DNA from: an uncultured Collinsella sp.
GTDB taxonomy: Bacteria; Actinomycetota; Coriobacteriia; Coriobacteriales; Coriobacteriaceae
DNA length: 64,000 bases
Direction: 5' to 3'
Assembly: GCA_958348225.1 (NCBI GenBank)
Contig: CATVYG010000006.1
Coordinates: forward strand, 5,243-69,242
This document shows, one piece after another, positions 24,215-34,458 of the stretch (position 1 is its first letter; every line of letters starts with the position of its first letter). The notes beneath the pieces are model-generated. The model saw only the letters and a list, made by a program, of their open reading frames with translations, was not told the DNA's origin and ran no database searches. A program made the position numbers and the translations under genes.

Positions 24215-25930
24215 CTACGAGTGGACAACCACGCATAGGCCGACTTTGATGCAGTCGTGAAGTGCCTTGGCGTCTGCCAGGCGCAGGTTGATGCAGCCGT
24301 GGCTGCCGCACCATTTGTACGACTCGGCGTTATCGAAGCTCTTGTCGTTTTGCCAGGTGGCATCATGGAAGCCGATCATGTTGCCCTCAAACGGCATCCA
24401 GTAGCTCACCGGACTCTCGTATTTGGGCTTGCCGGTCTCGGGGTCCTTGGCACCGATGAGTTTGCTGGCGCCGTCGTTGCTGTTGATCTGCCAGACGCCC
24501 TCGGGCGTGGCGTCCTCGCCCGGCTTTCCCGAGATAAAGTTGGCCTCCCACACGATATTGCCGCTCTCGTCGTAGTAGCGCGCGTGCTGCTCGGACAGGT
24601 CGACGTCGATATACGCCTTCCAGTCGGGCTCTCCCTTTGCGGTAAAGGTGTCGGCCTTCTGGGAGTACTTGATCTCGATCTCGCCGGTCTGCTTGTTGTT
24701 AATGGCGTCCTCGACCTGCTTGGCGAGCGAGCTGCTGTCGATGGACCAACCAAAGTCACCGCCTTCGACGGCGCATTGCTTGCCATCGGCGCGCGTCCAC
24801 CAGCGAGTGGAGCCCACGGTATTAAAGCCGTTGGCGAGCTCGGCTGCCCAGCTGCTGATCTGCGTTGTATCGAGCGTGGGGTTGGCGGGATCGGCAAAGC
24901 TGATCCACTGCAATACGGAGCCGCCATCAACCTTGCCGGCATCCTCGCCGTTGAGCTTAAGGGTCACGTTGACGCCCAGGAAGTTGTTGGCGGCATCGCA
25001 TGCGGCCTGAATCTGATCATCGGTCAGCGTTCCATTGAGCGGTTCATAGGCATCGTTGCCGAGCTTGGAAAGATCTACGGTTTCGGCCAGCGAGGCAAGC
25101 TCGAGCTCGGCATACTTAATGACATGCTCGCGGTTGAGTTTTTCGTTGGAGCGCGCCTTCTCGACGGTAAACTTGCCGGCCTGCTCGTCATAGGAGCTAT
25201 TGGCCTCGAACGCGCCCGAACGGCCCTCGTTAAACTCGTCGATGGCGGCGCCCAGATCCTTCTCAAACTGCTTTTGGTCAAAGGTGTCGGAGAGCATGGA
25301 CAGGTCGACGTCTTGATCAAGATCGACTTCGTTGGAGCTAGCGGTTGTTTTGGTCTTGCCGCTTAGGGATTCTACAAGGCGGACAGGCCATACAAAAGCT
25401 TCGTTGTGGTTGATGATCTCTTTTGCGGCAGCTTCGCCGTCTACGATGGGCTCATCGGACTCGGGCTGATAGGTCCAGCTAAAGTCATCGCCTGTCACGG
25501 TGAGCTTATAGTGCTTCCAAGCCGAGTTGACCTTGGTGGCGGCAGACGAAGCGTTGGAGAACGAGACGTCGACGCCGGCGATGGTGGTGTTGGGGTAGGC
25601 TACCTGCGAAAACGCTACGACGCCTACGATATAGACAATGACGATAAGACCCAGGACGACAAAGAGCGTCGTCTTTTTGCCCGACTTATTGTTCTTGGCG
25701 GGTTTGCGCGCGGGACCGCGATCGCCTCGACCGTGCGTGGGGGGCTGCTTGGGCGCATTACCGTTTGCCTGGCGCTGCTGACGCTGCTGGTTCGGGCGTT
25801 GGGAAGCGTTTGCCGCACCACGCTGCTGACCGTGGCTTGGCGCGATAGGACGCGGTGACTGAACGCCGCCGGTGTGCCTGCTCGGCTGCTGCGGATCGGG
25901 AATCAGTTGAGTTCGATCGTTTTGCGACAT
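24215..25930 (-). CDS. L,D-transpeptidase with N-terminal anchor and peptidoglycan-binding region
   Basis: Cell-wall enzyme forming 3-3 peptidoglycan cross-links or anchoring proteins. The roughly 570 residues start with a long Gln/Asn/Pro-rich cytoplasmic tail, then a basic patch, one transmembrane helix (KKTTLFVVLGLIVIVYIVGVVAF), about 320 residues resembling paired PG_binding_4 (VanW-associated) domains, and a C-terminal YkuD catalytic domain with HDATW and the active-site motif SHGCINLRLADA. The start at 25930 leaves about 10 bases after GAAGGA; an in-frame ATG at 25939 is too close to that site. A -10 box lies upstream at 25988-25993. It is a single-gene unit. Confidence 0.9.
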   Translation of the reverse strand: MSQNDRTQLIPDPQQPSRHTGGVQSPRPIAPSHGQQRGAANASQRPNQQRQQRQANGNAPKQPPTHGRGDRGPARKPAKNNKSGKKTTLFVVLGLIVIVYIVGVVAFSQVAYPNTTIAGVDVSFSNASSAATKVNSAWKHYKLTVTGDDFSWTYQPESDEPIVDGEAAAKEIINHNEAFVWPVRLVESLSGKTKTTASSNEVDLDQDVDLSMLSDTFDQKQFEKDLGAAIDEFNEGRSGAFEANSSYDEQAGKFTVEKARSNEKLNREHVIKYAELELASLAETVDLSKLGNDAYEPLNGTLTDDQIQAACDAANNFLGVNVTLKLNGEDAGKVDGGSVLQWISFADPANPTLDTTQISSWAAELANGFNTVGSTRWWTRADGKQCAVEGGDFGWSIDSSSLAKQVEDAINNKQTGEIEIKYSQKADTFTAKGEPDWKAYIDVDLSEQHARYYDESGNIVWEANFISGKPGEDATPEGVWQINSNDGASKLIGAKDPETGKPKYESPVSYWMPFEGNMIGFHDATWQNDKSFDNAESYKWCGSHGCINLRLADAKALHDCIKVGLCVVVHS

Positions 25931-25987
25931 CGTATGCATATCCTTCGAATTTCGCCTTATGGCTCATCGTGTTTTTACTGGGCTTGC

Positions 25988-25993
25988 ATTATA
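25988..25993 (-). promoter_or_regulatory. -10 box upstream of the L,D-transpeptidase gene
   Basis: On the minus strand the hexamer is TATAAT (plus strand attata), about 60 bases before the start codon. No good -35 hexamer is visible 16-18 bases upstream. Confidence 0.45.
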
Positions 25994-26039
25994 GCGATTG
26001 CCCTGCTGTTTGTGGTACGGAAACGGTGGCATTCAAAAG

Positions 26040-26061
26040 AGGTGGGACATTTGTCCCACCT
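26040..26061 (-). terminator. Terminator after serine dehydratase
   Basis: aggtgggaca (26040-26049) and tgtcccacct (26052-26061) form a perfect stem. On the minus strand it is followed by CTTTTGAA, giving a T-run, 20 bases after the serine dehydratase stop. Confidence 0.75.
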
Positions 26062-26079
26062 TTGAGTCGTCCTTTGTCG

Positions 26080-27687
26080 TTATCCGCACACACCGCATTT
26101 TGCACAGGCCGAAAGCGCGGCCGGAGCCTGCGCGATGCCGCCCTTTGCCGTCTCGCGCAGCGTGGCCGGCAACGCGTGGCCCACCGAGAGCATGACATGT
26201 GCCATCTGGTCAAACGGCACCAGGCTCTTAATGCCGGCGAGGGCGAGTTGTGCCGAGCTAAAGGCCGCCGCCACGCCGATGGCGTTGCGGTTTTGGCAGG
26301 GCACCTCCACGAGGCCGCCGACGGGGTCGCAAACGAGGCCCAGCAGATTACTCAGCGCGATGGAACTGGCGTCGAGCGCCTGCTCGGGTGTGCCGCCGAG
26401 CATCTGCACCAGTGCGGCGGCAGCCATGGCGGCCGCGCTTCCTACCTCAGCCTGGCAGCCGCCCTCGGCGCCGGCAACGCAGGCGCTCGTGGTGAGGTTG
26501 AGGCCGATGGCGGCGGCGCAATAAAGGGCATCCATGACCTGCTCGTCGTCGAGCTGAAGGTGATCGGCGAGCGCCAGCACGCAGCCGGGCACGACACCCG
26601 CGGAGCCTGCCGTGGGGGCAGCGACGATCACACCCATCGTGGCTGAGCGCTCGAGCACGGCCATGGCTCGAGCCACGGCGTCGGTCTGGACGGCGCCCAT
26701 TAAGTTGGAGCTCAGGTCGTTGCTGCCGGTGGCATCGACAAGCTTTGCCTCGCCGCCGATGAGGCCGCCGAGCGAGCGCTGTGGATTGGAAATGGGGGCT
26801 GTGGTCTCTTCGCGCATGACGTCGAGTACGCGGCGCATGGCGGCGATAGCGTGTGCCTCGCCGGTCAGACGTGCCTCGCGCACGGCCATGACGGCGCCGA
26901 TGTTGAGCCCCAGTTCCTCGCACGCATCGAGCAGCTGCTCGCCGTCGTCGAAGATTTCCTTTGCCGAGACGCCGGGGGAGAGCGACGAGGCAGAACCGGG
27001 GAGCTCGATAAAGGTCGCGTAATCGACATTGTCGAGCTTGCGGAGCATGGGGATAACGGTGTCGTCGGGGGCGCCATCGGTCTCAAAGACGGAGTATGCC
27101 TGGCCGCCCACTTCGGTGCGGTAGGTGCGGCAGAAAGCGATGTTCACATGGGCGTAGGCGAGCAGGTTGGTGAGCGCTGCGAGCACGCCGGGGACGTCCT
27201 GGTGTGCCACAAACAGCGTGGAATACATGCCCGAGATGTCGACGCCGACGCCGTTAATGCGGCTGATGCGCATCTTGCCGCCGCCCAGGCTCTCACCGCG
27301 GACCTGTGCCGTGGCGCCCGTGTCGTCGACCATGTCGATGTCGACGGTGTTGGGATGGATGGAGGCGTCGTCGCCCTTAATTTCAAAGTGATATTCGAGG
27401 CCCTGCTCGCGTGCGAGGTCGAAGGCCTGCTTGATGTTCTCGTCATCGGTGTCGAGGCCCAGGATGCCCGCGACGAGCGCACGGTCGGTGCCGTGGCCGC
27501 GGTAGGTGTGGGCGAAGGAGTTCCACAGGCCAAAGGAGACTTTGGTGATGCGGCCTTCCAGCAGACTGGCGGCAACTTGGGCGCAGCGCAGGGCGCCGGC
27601 GGTGTGCGATGAGCTGGGGCCGACCATGACGGGGCCCAAGATCTCGAATGCCGAGGTCGTAGCTAGTGTTTGCGGCTTGCCTGCCAT
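26080..27687 (-). CDS. sdaA: L-serine dehydratase, single-chain iron-sulfur type
   Basis: Deaminates serine to pyruvate and ammonia using a [4Fe-4S] cluster. In the 535 residues the beta part comes first (ILGPVMVGPSSSHTAGALRCAQ, then an ACT-like region DVPGVLAALTNLLAYAHVNI), followed by the alpha part: SSNLMGAVQTDAVARAMAV, AAPTAGSAGVVPG, and cluster-type cysteines in GLVCDPVGGLVEVPCQNRNAIG, with a Cys-rich end KCGVCG. ATG 27687 has an AGAAGGAG site. The gene is bracketed by a terminator downstream and a palindromic repeat upstream. Confidence 0.93.
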   Translation of the reverse strand: MAGKPQTLATTSAFEILGPVMVGPSSSHTAGALRCAQVAASLLEGRITKVSFGLWNSFAHTYRGHGTDRALVAGILGLDTDDENIKQAFDLAREQGLEYHFEIKGDDASIHPNTVDIDMVDDTGATAQVRGESLGGGKMRISRINGVGVDISGMYSTLFVAHQDVPGVLAALTNLLAYAHVNIAFCRTYRTEVGGQAYSVFETDGAPDDTVIPMLRKLDNVDYATFIELPGSASSLSPGVSAKEIFDDGEQLLDACEELGLNIGAVMAVREARLTGEAHAIAAMRRVLDVMREETTAPISNPQRSLGGLIGGEAKLVDATGSNDLSSNLMGAVQTDAVARAMAVLERSATMGVIVAAPTAGSAGVVPGCVLALADHLQLDDEQVMDALYCAAAIGLNLTTSACVAGAEGGCQAEVGSAAAMAAAALVQMLGGTPEQALDASSIALSNLLGLVCDPVGGLVEVPCQNRNAIGVAAAFSSAQLALAGIKSLVPFDQMAHVMLSVGHALPATLRETAKGGIAQAPAALSACAKCGVCG

Positions 27688-27710
27688 GGGTGCTCCTTCT
27701 CTATCCCGTC

Positions 27711-27831
27711 GTTCCGAGGGCTTTGGTATTTGGTCGCCTGCTCTACAGTCCTGGCTCGCACGGAGGCCACATTAAGTGGCCTCCGGCTCGTGCGGAACTC
27801 GCGATCGACCAAATACCAAAGCCCTCGGAAC
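27711..27831. repeat. Long palindromic intergenic element, family A, copy 2
   Basis: Outer arms 27711-27736 and 27806-27831 are perfect 26-bp complements (they contain the word ctttggtatttgg). Inside lies a perfect 10-bp hairpin, cggaggccac/gtggcctccg (27761-27770/27776-27785). On the minus strand the shoulder agttccgcacgagccg (27784-27799) and ccaggactgt match the element at 11-71. It occupies most of the 312-base gap between the serine dehydratase and metK genes. Confidence 0.85.
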
Positions 27832-27927
27832 TTAGGATACATGGTAGAGGCGCTCATGCTGCAAAATCCATCAGCTGGAGACCTATTCTGTGCTCCATGT
27901 CGACTCATCTTCACCACCGATTAAATA

Positions 27928-27962
27928 AAAAAGAGGTACCGGTTGTTTCGGTACCTCTTTTT
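27928..27962 (-). terminator. Strong terminator after metK
   Basis: aaaaagaggtaccg (27928-27941) pairs with cggtacctcttttt (27949-27962). Both sides carry A- or T-runs, so it can work in both directions; on the minus strand it lies 38 bases after the metK stop. Confidence 0.88.
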
Positions 27963-27999
27963 GGTGCGTTTCTATTTGGCTGTAGCTTTAGCCGCGTGC

Positions 28000-29280
<1,281 letters not shown>

Positions 29281-29302
29281 GATTGTCCTTTCAAAAACGT
29301 GT

Positions 29303-29329
29303 CCCGGCGACCGTTACCATTCCGCCGGG
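29303..29329 (-). other. Hairpin in the metK 5' leader
   Basis: cccggcg (29303-29309) and cgccggg (29323-29329) form a perfect 7-bp stem in the metK leader, about 20-50 bases before the start codon. A minus-strand TATGAT (plus-strand atcata, 29348-29353) is a possible -10 just upstream. Confidence 0.4.
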
Positions 29330-29385
29330 CTCTCTATGCAAGGGCACATCATAGCGCGTAAATCAAACATTCACACCCTTTCCGC

Positions 29386-29477
29386 ACCCACTCATTGGGG
29401 ACAGACTTAAATGACCAGCCTTAAACTAAGAATGTCCCCATCGACTGGTCATTTAAGTCTGTTCCCAATGAGTGGGT
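29386..29477. repeat. Long palindromic intergenic element with GGGGACAG motif
   Basis: Arms 29386-29418 and 29445-29477 are 33-base complements with one G-T mismatch, centred on a 26-base loop that holds another tgtcccca. It lies between the divergent metK and gltX genes. The GGGGACAGAC word is typical of REP-like palindromes in many bacteria. Confidence 0.85.
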
Positions 29478-29557
29478 CGGTGCCCTTTGTGCGGAGGTTG
29501 CATTGTTGCTTTATACTGATGCGGTTAGACATCCATCCTGCAATCGAGGAGATTTCC

Positions 29558-31033
29558 ATGGCATCAGACGTTCGCGTCCGCTTTGCACCCTCACCGACGG
29601 GCAAGCTGCACATCGGCGGCGCCCGCACCGCTATCTATAACTGGGCTTTCGCCCGAGCAAACGGTGGCACGTTCATCCTGCGCATCGACGACACCGATCC
29701 CACCCGTTCCACCGACGAGAACACGCAGATCATCCTGCGCGCCATGCGTTGGCTGGGCCTGGACTGGGACGAGGGTCCCGAGGTGGGCGGCGACTTTGGC
29801 CCCTATGCCCAGACCGAGCGCCTGGACCTGTACAAGCAGGCCGCTCAGAAGCTTTGGGACGAGGGCAAGGCCTATCCCTGCTTCTGCACCAAGGAGCAGC
29901 TCGACGCCGACCGCAAGGCCGCGCAGGAGCGCAAAGACCCCTTCCAGGGCTATCAGCGCCGCTGCCGCGATCTTGATCCCGAGGAGGCACGCCGCCGCAT
30001 CGAGGCCGGCGAGCCCTACGTCCTGCGCATCAAGGTGCCCGCGGACCGCGGCGACGTCGTCATCCACGACGCCGTCCACGGCGAGGTGACCTTCGACGCC
30101 AAGGAGCTCGACGACTTCGTCATCTTCCGCTCCGATGGCACGCCCACGTATAACTTCGCGACCGTCGTCGACGATGCCATGATGAAGATTACCCACGTCA
30201 TCCGCGGCGATGACCATCTGTCCAACACCCCGCGCCAGGTCATGGTCTACGAGGCCCTCGGCGCGCCCGTGCCCACGTTCGCCCACATCTCCATGATCTT
30301 GGGTGCCGACGGCAAAAAGCTTTCCAAGCGCCACGGCGCCACCTCGGTGGAGGAGTACCGCGACGCCGGTTACTTGTCCGACGCCTTTGTCAACTATCTG
30401 GCGCTGCTCGGCTGGTCGCTCGACGGCGAGACCACGATCATCCCGCGCGATGTCCTGGCCAGCAAGTTCTCGCTCGACCGCATCTCCAAGAACCCGGCGA
30501 CCTTCGACCCCAAAAAGCTCGACTGGGTCAACGCCGAGTACATCAATGGTATGTCCGATGCTCAGTTTGCCGATGAGATCATGGTCCCTGAGCTGCACGA
30601 GGCGGGTCTCATCGAGGGTAATGTCGAATACGGCGAGGATTGGATCGACGCGCTTGCCGCCATTGTCAAGCCGCGCACCAAGATGCCGGCCGACGCCGTG
30701 ACCGTCGCCGCCCCCATCTTTGCTACGGCTGAGACGCTCGAGTATGACGAGAAGTCCGTCAACAAGGGCCTGGCCAAGGAGGGCATGGGTGCCATTCTGG
30801 ATGCCGCCAAGGCCGCGCTCGAGGGCGTGGACGAGTGGACGGATGCCAACATCGACGCCGCGCTTGAGCCGCTGCCCGAGCAGATGGACCTTAAGAAGCG
30901 CGTGGTGTTCCAAGCCGTGCGCGTCGCCGTCTGCGGCAACATGGTGAGCCCTCCGCTGGGCGAGACCATGGCGCTCATCGGCCGCGACGACTGCCTGGCG
31001 CGCATCGACCGCGCCCGCACGATGGCGCTGTAA
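29558..31033 (+). CDS. gltX: Glutamyl-tRNA synthetase
   Basis: Charges tRNA-Glu (or tRNA-Glu and tRNA-Gln). The 491 residues have the class I signatures RFAPSPTGKLHIGGARTA (HIGH-like) and KKLSKRHGATS (KMSKS-like), a CFCTKEQL stretch in the insertion domain and a C-terminal anticodon-binding region. ATG 29558 with a GAGGAGA site is chosen; the frame extends upstream into the palindrome, where coding is implausible. TATACT at 29512-29517 may be the -10 box. Confidence 0.96.
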   Translation: MASDVRVRFAPSPTGKLHIGGARTAIYNWAFARANGGTFILRIDDTDPTRSTDENTQIILRAMRWLGLDWDEGPEVGGDFGPYAQTERLDLYKQAAQKLWDEGKAYPCFCTKEQLDADRKAAQERKDPFQGYQRRCRDLDPEEARRRIEAGEPYVLRIKVPADRGDVVIHDAVHGEVTFDAKELDDFVIFRSDGTPTYNFATVVDDAMMKITHVIRGDDHLSNTPRQVMVYEALGAPVPTFAHISMILGADGKKLSKRHGATSVEEYRDAGYLSDAFVNYLALLGWSLDGETTIIPRDVLASKFSLDRISKNPATFDPKKLDWVNAEYINGMSDAQFADEIMVPELHEAGLIEGNVEYGEDWIDALAAIVKPRTKMPADAVTVAAPIFATAETLEYDEKSVNKGLAKEGMGAILDAAKAALEGVDEWTDANIDAALEPLPEQMDLKKRVVFQAVRVAVCGNMVSPPLGETMALIGRDDCLARIDRARTMAL

Positions 31034-31056
31034 TCGCTGCGCAAACGTTTGTATCC

Positions 31057-31092
31057 GAGCCCCGTTCACTCAGAGCGGGGCTCTTGTTTCTG
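31057..31092 (+). terminator. Terminator after gltX
   Basis: gagccccg (31057-31064) and cggggctc (31076-31083) form a stem followed by ttgtttctg, 23 bases after the gltX stop. Confidence 0.8.
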
Positions 31093-31122
31093 TAGACGTA
31101 TGGGATAGGAGGTGCTGGGGCC

Positions 31123-33576
31123 ATGGCCGAGCAACTTTCGCTGTTTGGTTCTCCGGAACCGGAGCAAGCTCCGAACTCCGCGGCTCCTGCCGCCGTCCCG
31201 GCGCAGCCCGAGCCCGCACCCGAACCCGTCGCCGCCTATGCGAGCGTAGTCCTCGACATCCCGACGCGTGCACTGTCCGAGCCGTTTGCTTACGGCATTC
31301 CGCAGTCACTCGCCAACGATGTTCAGATCGGCTCCACCGTCCTAGTTCATTTTGGCAACCGTGCGGCCGCGGGCTATATCGTTGACATTGCGTGTGAGCT
31401 CGGCGACCTGCAAGGCAACATCGCCCTCGACCCCGCACGCATCAAGCCCATCGAGGCCATCCTCAGCAAACCGCTCTTTACCGCCGAGGCTGCCCGCATC
31501 GCGCGCTGGATGAGCCGCGAGTACGTCGCGACCCTTTCCGAGTGCCTGCGCCTGTTTTTGCCTCCGGGCGGCAGCCCGCGCGTGGTCAAGGGCAATGACG
31601 GCGCATGGTCGGTTGAGCGCCCCGCCGTCAAGCCTATCCAAAATCGCTGGGTCATGCTCACGCCCGAGGGTTTCGACTACACGCCGCCCAAGACCGCGGT
31701 TCGCCAGCGTCAGCTCATCGAGGCGCTCCAATGCGGCCCGGTCACGACGCGCGATCTCAACCTGCTCTACAACAACATGTCGGCGACCATCAAGGCGCTC
31801 GAAAAGCGCGGCGTCGTGGTGGTGGAGGAGCGTCGCGCCTGGCGTGGCTGCAGCGAGCAGACCACGCTGTCCTCGGCAAGCGGCAAGGCACCAGTCGCTC
31901 TCACGAACGGCCAGCAGCAGGCGCTCGCGCAGATTGAGCGCGCCCGTCTGGACGCTCATGGCGACGTGGTGCTGGTCGACGGCGTCACTGGCTCCGGCAA
32001 AACCGAGGTCTACCTCTCGGCGATTGAGCGCGTGCTGGCGGCCGGCCGTTCGGCCTGCGTGCTCGTGCCCGAGATCTCGCTGACGGCCCAGACCGTCGGC
32101 CGCTTTCGCTCGCGCTTTGGCGAGACGGTCGCCGTGTTCCATTCGCGCCTCTCGGCCGGCGAGCGCCTGGACCAGTGGGATATGGTCGCCAGCGGTGCCG
32201 CGCGCGTGGTCGTGGGCGCCCGCTCGGCGCTCTTTTGCCCGCTCAGCGACTTGGGCCTCATCATCATCGACGAGGAGCACGAGACCAGCTACAAGCAGGG
32301 CTCCAGCCCGCGCTACCACGCGCGCGAGGTGGCGGCCGAGATGGCGCGCCGCTACCGCTGCCCGCTCGTGTTGGGCTCCGCCACGCCCTCGGCCGAGGCC
32401 CTCGATCGCTGCCGCCGTGGCACGTATAACGGTGCCACCTGGACGCGCGTCGAGATGCCCGAGCGCCCGGGACACGCCGTGCTGCCCACGGTCCGCATTG
32501 CCGACCTGCGCCGCGAGTTTTCGCACGGCAGCCGCTCCATGTTTTCAAAACCGCTGATGGAAGGCTTGGAACGCGTGGTCGAGCGCCGCGAGAAGGCAGT
32601 GCTACTACATAACCGCCGCGGCTTTGCGCCGTTCCTGATGTGCCGCGAGTGCGGCTGCGTCCCCACCTGCAACCACTGCTCCACCGCGCTTACGTATCAC
32701 GAGCGTACGCACACGCTGCAGTGTCACACATGCGGTTCGTCGTGGCGCGTGCAGCCCTATCCCGCGCCCACAAGCCGTTGCCCCAAATGTGGAAGTCGCT
32801 ACCTGGCAAAAATGGGTCTGGGCACGCAGCAGATCGAGGACGCACTGCACCAGATGCTTCCCGAGGACGTCGCCATTATTCGCATGGATGCCGATTCCAC
32901 GCGCGGAAAGGACGCACACAAAAAGCTGCTTGAGCAGTTCGATGCCGCCGATTGCGCGGTGCTGCTGGGCACCCAAATGATCGCAAAGGGCCTCGACTTT
33001 CCCGAGGTCACGCTCGTGGGCGTGGTCAATGCCGACTTCGCCCTCAAGCTGCCGGACTTCCGCGCAGGGGAGCGCGCCTACGATCTGCTGGAGCAAGTCG
33101 CCGGCCGTGCCGGTCGTGGTGATCGCCCCGGCGAGGTCATCATCCAGACCTACCTGCCCGAGGACCCGGTCATTCGCGCCGTCGCTGAGCATGACCGTTC
33201 GATCTTTACCGACTACGACCTGGACCAGCGCCGCGACGCGCTGTACCCGCCGTTTGTTCGCCTGGTCAACATCTTGGTGTGGTCGGCGAACCGAGACGAA
33301 GCGCAAGACTACATCGGTCGCATCGCGAAACTCCTCAAGCGCCGCTGGCATGCCGCCGCGCCCGACTTTTTGCGGGCGGGGAGTGCCGTGCCGCAGGTGC
33401 TGGGCCCGGCTTCGTGTGTAATCGAGAGAGCCAAGGACCGTTATCGCTTCCACCTGCTTGTGAAGTCGCCCGTAGGGTACCATGTCTCTGATGATATCGA
33501 CGCCTGCCTCAAAGAGGTGGGCTCCGTGCGCGGCGTGAGCGTGAGCGTTGACGTCGACGCCTATGACCTGATGTAA
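31123..33576 (+). CDS. priA: Primosomal protein N' (replication restart helicase)
   Basis: 3'-5' DNA helicase reloading the replisome at stalled forks. The 817 residues have an Ala/Pro-rich N-terminal extension (about 1-38), the 3' DNA-binding domain, Walker A GVTGSGKT (about 287-294), Walker B DEEH (about 383-386), and a zinc-binding insert with paired cysteines (MCRECGCVPTCNHCSTAL ... CHTCGSSWR ... CPKCGSRYLA). Motif V/VI is QVAGRAGRGDRPGEVIIQTY. It heads a priA-def-fmt-rsmB cluster, a common bacterial arrangement; def follows 12 bases later. Confidence 0.95.
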   Translation: MAEQLSLFGSPEPEQAPNSAAPAAVPAQPEPAPEPVAAYASVVLDIPTRALSEPFAYGIPQSLANDVQIGSTVLVHFGNRAAAGYIVDIACELGDLQGNIALDPARIKPIEAILSKPLFTAEAARIARWMSREYVATLSECLRLFLPPGGSPRVVKGNDGAWSVERPAVKPIQNRWVMLTPEGFDYTPPKTAVRQRQLIEALQCGPVTTRDLNLLYNNMSATIKALEKRGVVVVEERRAWRGCSEQTTLSSASGKAPVALTNGQQQALAQIERARLDAHGDVVLVDGVTGSGKTEVYLSAIERVLAAGRSACVLVPEISLTAQTVGRFRSRFGETVAVFHSRLSAGERLDQWDMVASGAARVVVGARSALFCPLSDLGLIIIDEEHETSYKQGSSPRYHAREVAAEMARRYRCPLVLGSATPSAEALDRCRRGTYNGATWTRVEMPERPGHAVLPTVRIADLRREFSHGSRSMFSKPLMEGLERVVERREKAVLLHNRRGFAPFLMCRECGCVPTCNHCSTALTYHERTHTLQCHTCGSSWRVQPYPAPTSRCPKCGSRYLAKMGLGTQQIEDALHQMLPEDVAIIRMDADSTRGKDAHKKLLEQFDAADCAVLLGTQMIAKGLDFPEVTLVGVVNADFALKLPDFRAGERAYDLLEQVAGRAGRGDRPGEVIIQTYLPEDPVIRAVAEHDRSIFTDYDLDQRRDALYPPFVRLVNILVWSANRDEAQDYIGRIAKLLKRRWHAAAPDFLRAGSAVPQVLGPASCVIERAKDRYRFHLLVKSPVGYHVSDDIDACLKEVGSVRGVSVSVDVDAYDLM

Positions 33577-33594
33577 CAACCCGAAAGGATGGCC

Positions 33595-34131
33595 ATGGAA
33601 GCCAACGGAATCGTACTGTCGCCCGACCCTCGTCTGCGCCAGGAGTGCGCCGTCATCGAGGAGATCACCCCGGCGATCGAGGCGCTTGCCGAGAAGATGA
33701 AGAAGATGATGTTCGAGAACGGCGGTTGCGGCCTAGCTGCCCCGCAGATCGGCGAGCTCATTCAGCTCGTCACCATCGACTGCGACTACAGCGACAAAAG
33801 CGACTACGACCCGTACGTGCTCATCAATCCCGTCATTGTTGAGCAGAGTGACCATCTGGTGCCGTTTAGCGAGGGCTGCTTGTCCATCCCCGGCATTAGC
33901 TGCGAGATTGAGCGTCCCGACCATGTCGTTGTCGAGGCGTACGACTTGGATGCCAACCTGATCCGCTATGAGGCCACGGGCGACCTGTTCTGCGTGTGCC
34001 TGCAGCACGAGATCGATCACCTGCACGGCAACACCATGTTCGAGCGACTGAAGCCCATGCAGAGGATCAAGGCCGTCAAGGAGTACCAGGACGCCCTGGC
34101 CCGTGGCGCTCGACCGGGCGAGACGGAGTAG
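33595..34131 (+). CDS. def: Peptide deformylase
   Basis: Removes the N-formyl group from nascent proteins, partnering with the formyltransferase gene downstream. The 178 residues hold the three metal and active-site motifs: GCGLAAPQIG, EGCLSIPG (metal Cys) and QHEIDHLHG (two metal His and the catalytic Glu). ATG 33595 leaves 5 bases after GAAAGGA, whereas the upstream in-frame ATG at 33589 overlaps that site. Confidence 0.95.
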   Translation: MEANGIVLSPDPRLRQECAVIEEITPAIEALAEKMKKMMFENGGCGLAAPQIGELIQLVTIDCDYSDKSDYDPYVLINPVIVEQSDHLVPFSEGCLSIPGISCEIERPDHVVVEAYDLDANLIRYEATGDLFCVCLQHEIDHLHGNTMFERLKPMQRIKAVKEYQDALARGARPGETE

Positions 34132-34139
34132 GTCCCACC

Positions 34140-34241
34140 GTCCCCGGTGCTGAGCGCCCACATATCATCCCGTGCTCAAACATTCTCGCTTCGCTGCGAA
34201 ACTGCGCGCGGGACGATATGTGGGCGCTCAGCACCGGGGAC
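34140..34241. repeat. Long palindromic intergenic element with GGGGAC ends
   Basis: Arms 34140-34172 and 34209-34241 are 33-base complements with a single mismatch; the outer ends are gtcccc/ggggac. It lies just after def. The remaining 217 bases to fmt (34242-34458) are T-rich, with no gene or clear promoter that I can defend. Confidence 0.85.
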
Positions 34242-34458
34242 TGCGTTGTTCTAGCTCGGTTCGCCCGGGTGCCGTCGGGCCGGGGAAGGGCGTCTTTGCT
34301 GATAGGTGCTTTGTTGGGAGGGCTGCTTTTATGCGGCTCTTTCTTTGTTTTTGGGTATATTTGTCTTTGTTGAACTGTTCTTGCGGCTGGGTGCGCTTGC
34401 GACCTGGAACGCTTTTTTGTAGCCGTCTCGGCTCGTTATTGAGAGGAGACTAACTTTT

